DNA of 5,160 bases. It comes from an uncultured Porphyromonas sp. (GTDB lineage: Bacteria; Bacteroidota; Bacteroidia; Bacteroidales; Porphyromonadaceae). Positions 1-5,160 of the stretch are shown here, piece after piece; position 1 is the stretch's first letter, and the number at the start of each line of letters is the position of its first letter. Location of the stretch: NCBI GenBank assembly GCA_902465775.1, contig CABQOJ010000104.1:1-5160 (forward strand), given 5' to 3'. The notes below the pieces were generated by a model. The model searched no databases. It was given only the letters and a program-made list of their open reading frames with translations, and was not told where the DNA came from. Position numbers and translations under genes: made by a program.

Positions 1-1432
1 GGTCAAGAAGTTGGAGACGGTCTACGCTATCTCCAAGCGCTACGGAGTCTCCGAGGAGGAGATCTACCGGCTTAACGAAGGCAGTCAGTGGGGTATCCGT
101 GAGGGGCAGACGCTCTTGATCCCTCAGCGCAAGCCTGACACGATCTATGTTGAGGCACCTGCTGTCGTGCAGGCGGAGCCTGGCATTCACGTGGTGCAGT
201 CTGGCGAGACGCTCTACAGCATTAGCCGTAAGTATGGCTTGACGGTGAGCCAGCTCCTCGACCTTAATCCGCAGAAGCATGATGCGCAGATCGCAGCAGG
301 GGAGCGGATCGTGGTGGTCTCTGGAGCTAAGCTTAAGCAGGAGCCCAGCCCGCTAAGCGGTACGCAGATAGAGCAGGTCCGGGTGGCTCTGATATTACCC
401 CTACGAGAGAGTGGCCAGCCTAGTCGCTATCTGCACTTTTACGAGGGGGCGCTCCTAGCTATCGAGCGATTGCAGCGCCAGGGTATAAACATTGATCTGC
501 AGGTTGATGCGGCTGTCAATCGCTCAGCACTGGAGCAACTTCTCAAGAACAAAGAGGGTCAGCAGTACGACCTAATCATCGGAGGAGACTCGGAGCAGAG
601 CGTGGAGCTACTGGCTCAGCACGCTAAGGCTCAGCAGGCGGTCTATCTCTCGCCTTTCGTATGGCAGAGTGGCAAGGGGCAGTTGTACGACCACTTCTTC
701 CAGCTCAATCCCGCACAGTACCGTGTCACGGAGCGATTACAGCGAGCTTTTGCCAGTCGCTATGCGAACTACGAAGTGCTACTCGTGCGTTGTGGCGAGG
801 GTGATCAGGCGGACAAGTTTAAGGCGATCGAGAGTGCCTGTCGTGAGGCTGGCATTTCCGTGCAGAGTCGCTCTCTGCGAGAGCTAACGATAGGGCAGTG
901 GCCTCGTCAGAGCGGTAAGAAGTGCGTGATACTACTCAACTCTAGCAAGAAGGCGGACCTTACGGCTGTACTAGACGCAATGCGTGATGCACAGCTCTCG
1001 ACGAGTGACTACCAGCTCTTCGGATATCCGCAGTGGCAGACTTACGGCAAGGAGATAGATGAGCGCCTGCGAGAGGTGCGAGCCACGATCTTCTCCACCT
1101 TTTACTGGAACAAGGAGCTTCCTGAGAGCCAGCGTGTCCAGGAGGCGTACAAGCATTGGTACGGACGTGATATAGAGGAGGGCTACCCGAGCTATGCACT
1201 ACTGGGATATGACGTGGTGCGCTACTTTATCGCAGCTCTATCGTCCTATGGACGGGGCTTCCAGCAGTTCCAGTATCAGTTGCCAAAGGATGGCTTGCAG
1301 TCCGGCTTCCTCTTTGCACCAGCCATCACGGGGCGCAGCTCTGGGCGAGGGGGATATACGAACTTGAACCTTTTCTTCATCACCTATAGTCCACGTGGGG
1401 AGCAGCGTCAGCAGATCCCCCTAGCAGAGTAA
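1..1432 (+). CDS. LysM repeat protein with type-I periplasmic-binding-protein-like domain (5' partial)
   Basis: The reading frame is already open at the left edge (codons start at base 2) and begins inside a LysM repeat, so the true start lies upstream; the TTG at 11 is not a credible start. LysM 1 runs from the edge to about base 124 (ETVYAISKRYGV, ending GQTLLIP). LysM 2 spans about 188-319 (HVVQSGETLYSISRKYGL, then a LDLNP turn). LysM repeats bind peptidoglycan glycans. After a short linker, bases about 377-1400 encode an alpha/beta domain like Leu/Ile/Val-type binding proteins: VRVALILPL at its start, an FYEGALLAIE helix, YDLIIGG, and late on YALLGYDVVRYF, which is typical of these domains in Bacteroidota. 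The product is probably periplasmic and anchored to the wall. Any signal peptide is outside the window. The ligand is unknown, and no transporter genes are adjacent, so sensing or scaffolding is as likely as uptake. The stop TAA lies 9 bases before the next gene. The LysM call is firm, the binding-protein fold probable. Confidence 0.87.
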   Translation, partial: VKKLETVYAISKRYGVSEEEIYRLNEGSQWGIREGQTLLIPQRKPDTIYVEAPAVVQAEPGIHVVQSGETLYSISRKYGLTVSQLLDLNPQKHDAQIAAGERIVVVSGAKLKQEPSPLSGTQIEQVRVALILPLRESGQPSRYLHFYEGALLAIERLQRQGINIDLQVDAAVNRSALEQLLKNKEGQQYDLIIGGDSEQSVELLAQHAKAQQAVYLSPFVWQSGKGQLYDHFFQLNPAQYRVTERLQRAFASRYANYEVLLVRCGEGDQADKFKAIESACREAGISVQSRSLRELTIGQWPRQSGKKCVILLNSSKKADLTAVLDAMRDAQLSTSDYQLFGYPQWQTYGKEIDERLREVRATIFSTFYWNKELPESQRVQEAYKHWYGRDIEEGYPSYALLGYDVVRYFIAALSSYGRGFQQFQYQLPKDGLQSGFLFAPAITGRSSGRGGYTNLNLFFITYSPRGEQRQQIPLAE

Positions 1433-1441
1433 GTAAGCACT
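1433..1441 (+). other. 9-base intergenic gap, no promoter or terminator
   Basis: This is the only non-coding DNA in the window. It is too short for a Bacteroidota promoter (TTTG at -33 and TAnnTTTG at -7) or a hairpin terminator, and it holds no Shine-Dalgarno sequence. Bacteroidota often start translation without one. The barrel gene must therefore be read through from the LysM gene or from a promoter inside that gene's 3' end, where I saw no convincing candidate. Confidence 0.7.
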
Positions 1442-2119
1442 ATGCGAAGTCCTAAGAAATGGTGGAGCGGACTGCTCCTCTTGCTCCTCACCTCAGTCAT
1501 ACCACTGCAGGCTCAGCGCTCGCAACTGAAGCCTCTGGAGGTGCGTATAGGTGGCGGAGGTGGCGCCAGTGGCTCACTCGTAGACCTAGTGCCACGTGTG
1601 GAGATGCTTCCTCACCTAGGGGCGATGGGTTATGTGGCGGTGCTACTGACCAATCAGAAATATACGGGCATGACGATGCGCCTCTCCTACGAGCAGCGTG
1701 GCTGGCGAGAGGTCTACACCCAGCCGATCGCGTATAGCTTTGCGAGAGATATGGACTTCATTGACTTGACGCTTATGGCGCACCTTTACTACCCCTTTGG
1801 CAACTTTCAGCTGGGGCTAGAGGTGGGACCAAACGTGGGCTACATCATACGAGACGTGAGCAGCCCCACACCGAGCGAGGAGACGAGAGCTGTCGTGAAG
1901 AGACGGCATGTCTATCCGCTCGTGAGCAAGTTCTCGTGGGGCCTCAAGGGCGGACCCGTCTTGAGCCTAGACATAGCTAAGAGGCATAGGATCACGCTGA
2001 GCGGACACTTCTACTACGGTCTGAGCGACCTCTTTGCCACGACGGTGCGCGACGACTATGGCCGTGCGGGCGAGCTGGGCGTCACGATGGGGCTGGGCTA
2101 TTACTTTAGAGTGCGCTGA
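1442..2119 (+). CDS. Exported PorT-like outer-membrane beta-barrel protein
   Basis: This encodes 225 residues. The N-terminus is a clear signal peptide: a basic start (MRSPKKWW), a leucine-rich core at about residues 10-20, and a likely signal peptidase I site after A24 (LQA|Q). No lipobox cysteine is present, so it is not a lipoprotein. The mature part is made of alternating, aromatic-rich segments suited to amphipathic strands, for example VAVLLTNQKYTGMTMRLSYE (66-85), FIDLTLMAHLYYPFG (106-120), FQLGLEVGPNVGYII (122-136) and ITLSGHFYYGL (184-194). It ends with VTMGLGYYFRVR, like a final strand. Length and pattern fit the small PorT-like barrels of Bacteroidota, about eight strands. This assignment rests on pattern rather than a diagnostic motif, and it should not be read as the secretion protein PorT itself. 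A glycine run (residues 37-41) precedes the first strands. The ATG at 1442 is chosen because it gives the complete signal peptide. It is probably co-transcribed with its neighbours. Function unknown. Confidence 0.72.
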   Translation: MRSPKKWWSGLLLLLLTSVIPLQAQRSQLKPLEVRIGGGGGASGSLVDLVPRVEMLPHLGAMGYVAVLLTNQKYTGMTMRLSYEQRGWREVYTQPIAYSFARDMDFIDLTLMAHLYYPFGNFQLGLEVGPNVGYIIRDVSSPTPSEETRAVVKRRHVYPLVSKFSWGLKGGPVLSLDIAKRHRITLSGHFYYGLSDLFATTVRDDYGRAGELGVTMGLGYYFRVR

Positions 2120-2121
2120 TG
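2117..2121 (+). other. TGATG stop/start overlap between barrel and CPBP genes
   Basis: The stop TGA (2117-2119) and start ATG (2119-2121) share one base. No ribosome-binding purine run precedes it. This arrangement is typical of termination-reinitiation coupling, in which the ribosome finishing the barrel gene starts the protease gene. It suggests that the two products are made in linked amounts. The overlap is seen directly; coupling is inferred. Confidence 0.75.
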
Positions 2122-2808
2122 CTGGTCTTACTGCTCCTCTTCACCTCAATCCTCTTTGTGCTAGCCTATCCGCTGCTACCGATCACGTGGGCAGGTATTG
2201 TAGCTTTCGGCGGGGGAGCGCTCCTGTCTACATGGACTTATCTATGGGGCTACCGATGGCTGTACCATCAGCCCGCTCCGCAGGAACCTAGCGAACTGCT
2301 AGCCCTCCCATTCGAACCGCTGAAGGAATATTGGAAGAGGGTAAAGCAGACCCGCTTCCTCCTCTATGCAATCCTCGCTGTAGTTATCTATCTGTTCCTC
2401 GCATGGAGCAATCAAGCACTTGTCTCCGTCTGGCCTGAGGGGTGGGGCGGCGCTTGGCTACGCAACTGGAGCAAGGCATCTCAGGAGGCGCAAGCTACAC
2501 TCATAGAGGGTGCGAACTTATGGGTACTCTTCCTCACCGTGGGAGTGCTGACACCAATTGCCGAGGAGCTCTTCTTTCGAGGGGCGCTCATGGGGTGGAT
2601 GATGCTAAGGCGCTTTCCCCGATGGATCGTCATCCTTCTGCCTGCGCTTCTCTTTGCCGTGATGCACCTCAACCCCGTGGGGATGCTGCCGATCTTCTTC
2701 CTGGCTCTCTTGCTGGGGTACCTGCGCTGGGCTACAGGCTCGCTCTGGTCATCGGTAGGGCTACACATTTGCAATAACCTTTTAGTCTTGGGTGTCTATG
2801 GCTTCTAA
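2119..2808 (+). CDS. CPBP family intramembrane metalloprotease (Abi/CAAX-like)
   Basis: This encodes 229 residues of a polytopic inner-membrane protein of the CPBP family, relatives of the eukaryotic CAAX protease Rce1. All conserved motifs are visible: EELFFR (E149, E150, R154), FAVMH (F179, H183) and the C-terminal H216-x3-N220 in GLHICNN. These residues line the intramembrane active site in the family. Likely membrane segments are about 1-20, 24-43, 80-96, 132-148, 168-183, 187-201 and 207-226. A more polar loop lies between about 50 and 78 and another between 104 and 130. The chain stops soon after the last motif, with no added domain. Bacterial members have been tied to bacteriocin self-immunity, protein processing or membrane-protein scaffolding, and nothing here identifies the substrate. 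The neighbouring envelope genes suggest an envelope role, which is inference. The ATG at 2119 shares one base with the preceding stop (TGATG), so translation is probably coupled. Family assignment is firm, role unknown. Confidence 0.94.
   Translation: MLVLLLLFTSILFVLAYPLLPITWAGIVAFGGGALLSTWTYLWGYRWLYHQPAPQEPSELLALPFEPLKEYWKRVKQTRFLLYAILAVVIYLFLAWSNQALVSVWPEGWGGAWLRNWSKASQEAQATLIEGANLWVLFLTVGVLTPIAEELFFRGALMGWMMLRRFPRWIVILLPALLFAVMHLNPVGMLPIFFLALLLGYLRWATGSLWSSVGLHICNNLLVLGVYGF
2798..2808 (+). other. 11-base overlap of CPBP stop and AddB-like start
   Basis: ATG 2798 lies inside the last codons of the protease gene, whose TAA is at 2806-2808, and the two genes use different frames. A second ATG at 2808-2810 overlaps the TAA but is out of frame with the nuclease gene, so it is not its start. 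The nuclease frame is closed upstream by TAG at 2783-2785, so the start must lie in the short interval after it. This supports coupled translation and a single transcript. Confidence 0.75.
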
Positions 2809-5160
2809 TGATAGCTTTCTCTCGCAGGTCGTCAGTCGAATGCGCTCTAGTGAGGTCCCGCTGAGGGATCAGTTGGTGGTGGTGCCGACGAAGCGTGCAG
2901 CGACCTTCCTACAGCGTGAGCTGGTGACACAGCTACAGGATAAGCCTGCGACGATTTTGCCTCGTATCGTCACCATCGATGAGTGGATCACTGAGATGTC
3001 TGGGCGGGTTATTCTAGACAATACGGCACTCATCTCGATACTCTATGAGGTCTATGCAACCTATCTAGCCAATCAGAAGCTGGGGCAGGTGGAGACAGAT
3101 CAGATGCTCTCCCTGAGCCAGACGGAGCGCATGCTACGAGACTTCCAAGATATGGATCTAGCCTTGGCAGATGTGGAGATGCTCCTGATCAACCTAGAGA
3201 ATCTAGATGACCTAGACAGCTACGCCTATCTAGACGAAGAGGAGCGAGAGGCTATCAAAGAGTTTTGGCGCGGACTCTCAGACCAGGACTTGGATAGTCC
3301 ACAGGGAGGGTATCGCCACTTTGCCACGGTATGGCGAGACATTTACCAGCTATTTAATGTGCGTTTAGCCGATCTTAAGGTCGCTTACCGAGCAGGAGCT
3401 TATAGGATCGTGGCGGAGGATACCTTTACAAGTGATGATCTGCTCAGAGCGCTACAGCGTTACAGCGGTTCGGCAGTTAGTCTCGTCAACTTCGTCGGGC
3501 TGTACAACCTGACACCCGCAGAGCGAGAAATCATCAAGAAGCTCCAAAGCGCTGATGCCGATGCGCTACAGGTGCAGCTCTACTGGCAGAGGGTATCGAT
3601 AGACGCTAAGGGAGACTTTAATAAGCATCTCTACAATACGATAGATCAAAACGCCAAGCTCCTCGGAGGAGTCGTTCTAGACGAAGACTTTGACCATAAG
3701 TATGCGCCAGAGGTACACCTGCTCTCGCTCAACTCAACCATTCAACAGCCACAAGTGGTCAACGACCTCATCGCTGAGATCACTCAGGAAGATGGCACAG
3801 CGCTCGAGGAGCTACGCATAGCTATCGTGCTCAACGATGAGAAGACGCTCATCCCGCTGATGAACTCGCTCAAGCAGCCTGCCTGCACCTCGCTCAACGT
3901 GACGATGGGCTATCCTCTCCAGTATACCTCTGTGGCGACGTGGATACGCCGATACCTTAATATATATGGTCTCGTATCCTCGTCGGAGACAAGGGTGGAG
4001 CGTGTCAAGCTCACCTGTTCGCGCTTGAAGCTCTGGCTGACTGCACCCTTGACACGAAAGCTCTTTGGCGACCTTACGACTGCGCTGATGGATCGGATCG
4101 CTCTGCACCACTACGCCATCACAGCGTCAGAGCTTCGCACGATCATAGAGGAGGTTGCCAGAGATGCCGATGAGGCGGTGCGACAGCGTCTACTAGATCT
4201 GCTCACGCCCAGTCTCACGGGGGTAGGGCTACTCACTCGTACAGGTCAGCTACTAGAGCTGCTCAAAGGGTTGACGCCAGCGCCAGACGAAGAGACAGAG
4301 GAAGAGACAGACGATGACGAGTCGATAGATCACGTAATCCTATCGGAAGCTCTAGACCAAATCGTCCGCTACGTCACGCAGGTGTCCAATCTGCTACAGT
4401 CAAGCGAGGGCATACATCATTTACTAAACGCTCCGAAGCCTGTGGCTTATCTCTTGGAGCAACTGATGGCTGTGGGGAGTATTCCCTTCGAGGGAGCTCC
4501 GCTGGAGGGCTTGCAGGTGATGGGTTTCTTGGAGACACGTACGCTCACCTTTGACTATGTAATCATGCTCAACGTGCAGGAGGGCGATCTGCCTAAGTCA
4601 AGCCATACCACGACGCTCATCCCCGATATGCTACGGAGCGCCTTCGGTATGACCACTTACCGTACGGAGGACGATACCAATGCTTACCACTTCTACCGCC
4701 TCATACAGGGGGCTAAGCGGGTTTATCTACTCCAAGACACACGTCCTAAGAGTATCTCCTCAATGGAGCCTTCGCGCTATGTGGACCAGATACGCTACTT
4801 GACGAACTTGTCGCTAGATGAGTCCACTTATGCTGACTCGCTAGATGCTAGGAATGAGCAGGAGCAGACTGTGGCTAAAACTGACGAGGAGGTGCATAGC
4901 TACATGGAGCAGATAGCTTCGGGTGAGAAGACTTTCTCTCCCTCTGACTTGATCACCTACTACAATTGCGCTTACCAGTTTTACCTCAAGAAGATAAAAG
5001 GTATCGGAGAGCCACGCCAAGAGCCAGGTGTCGTGACGCAGATCGAGCTTGGCTCCATGGTGCACGCTTATCTGGAGTGGTTTTACAAAGGGCTGAAAAA
5101 GACGAGCGAAGTCTCAGACCTAGAGCACACGGTGAGCCGCGCCAAGCTGCAAGAACTCTA
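2798..5160 (+). CDS. AddB-like PD-(D/E)XK helicase/nuclease subunit (3' partial)
   Basis: The frame is open from ATG 2798 to the right edge (787 full codons, no stop). An in-frame TAG at 2783-2785 limits the start; GTG 2792 is the only other candidate noticed. It resembles the AddB-like double-strand-break repair subunits of Bacteroidota, which work with an AddA/UvrD-type helicase-nuclease to process DNA ends for recombination. Landmarks in order: VVVPTKRAATFLQREL (27-42), LPRIVTIDEW near 55, DFQDMD (115-120), VTMGYPL (368-374), GLQVMGFLETR (571-581), LNVQEGDLP (591-599), IPDMLRSAFG (608-617) and NAYHFYRL (628-635). The C-terminal nuclease domain opens with FSPSDLITYYNC (713-724). C724 is the expected first ligand of an iron-sulfur cluster, and ELGSMVH (H756) is the first nuclease motif. 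The catalytic D/E-x-K residues and three further cysteines would lie beyond the window. Family members usually have about 900-1000 residues. No Walker A motif is present. An acidic insert (497-508) separates two regions. Confidence 0.9.
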   Translation, partial: MASNDSFLSQVVSRMRSSEVPLRDQLVVVPTKRAATFLQRELVTQLQDKPATILPRIVTIDEWITEMSGRVILDNTALISILYEVYATYLANQKLGQVETDQMLSLSQTERMLRDFQDMDLALADVEMLLINLENLDDLDSYAYLDEEEREAIKEFWRGLSDQDLDSPQGGYRHFATVWRDIYQLFNVRLADLKVAYRAGAYRIVAEDTFTSDDLLRALQRYSGSAVSLVNFVGLYNLTPAEREIIKKLQSADADALQVQLYWQRVSIDAKGDFNKHLYNTIDQNAKLLGGVVLDEDFDHKYAPEVHLLSLNSTIQQPQVVNDLIAEITQEDGTALEELRIAIVLNDEKTLIPLMNSLKQPACTSLNVTMGYPLQYTSVATWIRRYLNIYGLVSSSETRVERVKLTCSRLKLWLTAPLTRKLFGDLTTALMDRIALHHYAITASELRTIIEEVARDADEAVRQRLLDLLTPSLTGVGLLTRTGQLLELLKGLTPAPDEETEEETDDDESIDHVILSEALDQIVRYVTQVSNLLQSSEGIHHLLNAPKPVAYLLEQLMAVGSIPFEGAPLEGLQVMGFLETRTLTFDYVIMLNVQEGDLPKSSHTTTLIPDMLRSAFGMTTYRTEDDTNAYHFYRLIQGAKRVYLLQDTRPKSISSMEPSRYVDQIRYLTNLSLDESTYADSLDARNEQEQTVAKTDEEVHSYMEQIASGEKTFSPSDLITYYNCAYQFYLKKIKGIGEPRQEPGVVTQIELGSMVHAYLEWFYKGLKKTSEVSDLEHTVSRAKLQEL
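3194..3238 (+). repeat. Degenerate 9-base periodic repeat in coding sequence
   Basis: The pentamer CTAGA occurs at 3194, 3203, 3212 and 3230, that is at spacings of 9, 9 and 18 bases. In the AddB-like frame this gives a three-residue pattern (LEN, LDD, LDS, YAY, LDE) near residues 133-147. It is an acidic leucine-rich segment coded each time with CTA followed by GAG, GAT or GAC. It may be a small internal duplication or simply codon preference acting on a repetitive peptide. Confidence 0.6.
4289..4312 (+). repeat. Imperfect in-frame tandem repeat, 2 x 12 bases
   Basis: Two adjacent 12-base units, gaagagacagag and gaagagacagac, differ only at the last base and encode EETE-EETD inside the AddB-like gene. 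They form the core of the acidic stretch from D497 to E508. A unit length divisible by three means gain or loss of a unit keeps the frame, so the linker length could vary between strains. Nothing suggests phase variation. Confidence 0.8.

Noticed and set aside
11..13. TTG as start codon of the LysM gene
   Set aside because: The frame continues upstream to the window edge (VKK before it) and the TTG falls within a LysM repeat, so the gene is simply cut by the window.
1442..2119. Calling the barrel gene porT (type IX secretion)
   Set aside because: Only the general small-barrel pattern is visible, with no secretion-system genes nearby. Many unrelated Bacteroidota barrels look the same at this level.
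2034..2291. 85-codon plus-strand frame spanning the barrel/protease junction
   Set aside because: It overlaps the end of one real gene and the start of the next in another frame. It shows no domain, and the TGATG junction leaves no room for a separate gene.
2481..2774. 97-codon minus-strand frame opposite the CPBP gene
   Set aside because: It covers the conserved protease motifs on the other strand, and the peptide is basic and featureless, as expected of a shadow frame.
2119..2808. CPBP gene as a bacteriocin immunity or phage-defence gene
   Set aside because: No bacteriocin precursor, export gene or defence gene is present, and the context is an ordinary compact operon. The family alone does not establish that role.
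3812..4111. 99-codon open frame on the minus strand inside the nuclease gene
   Set aside because: It lies wholly opposite a well-supported coding frame with family motifs (VTMGYPL at 3899-3919). Its translation looks like low-complexity Arg/His/Ser shadow sequence, and there is no start context or separate promoter.
4841..5065. 74-codon minus-strand frame with a hydrophobic C-terminal end
   Set aside because: It is the complement of the start of the nuclease domain. The hydrophobic stretch arises from reading acidic codons backwards, and no independent support is visible.

Overview
The window reads as a chromosomal segment from a Bacteroidota bacterium, most likely Porphyromonas-like. Three things suggest this: the gene families present (a LysM protein with a periplasmic-binding-protein-like domain, a small PorT-like outer-membrane barrel, and the AddB-like PD-(D/E)XK nuclease of the Bacteroidota type), the absence of Shine-Dalgarno sequences in front of the starts, and a base composition that looks close to half G+C by eye. 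The genus is an inference from family recognition, not a measured match.

Layout: four genes fill the window, all on the + strand, with almost no non-coding DNA. (1) 1-1432: the 3' part of a gene cut by the left edge. It encodes two LysM peptidoglycan-binding repeats followed by a type-I periplasmic-binding-protein-like domain. (2) 1442-2119: a 225-residue exported protein, probably a small outer-membrane beta-barrel. (3) 2119-2808: a CPBP (Abi/CAAX-like) intramembrane protease with all its metal-site motifs. (4) 2798-5160: a long frame with no stop before the right edge. It encodes an AddB-like helicase/nuclease subunit, and the window ends just inside its C-terminal nuclease domain. This gene covers almost half of the window.

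The junctions are a 9-base gap, a 1-base overlap (TGATG) and an 11-base overlap, so the four genes are probably one transcription unit. Its promoter and terminator both lie outside the window. The first three products belong to the cell envelope (periplasm/peptidoglycan, outer membrane, inner membrane). The fourth is a cytoplasmic DNA-repair protein, and there is no obvious functional link to the others beyond gene order.

I found no RNA genes, mobile elements, CRISPR arrays or clear promoters. The most notable points are an AddB-like protein that starts without room for a Walker A motif, the LysM/binding-protein fusion, the envelope-plus-repair operon, and two short in-frame nucleotide repeats in the nuclease gene. 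I see no strong case for a wholly new system here.
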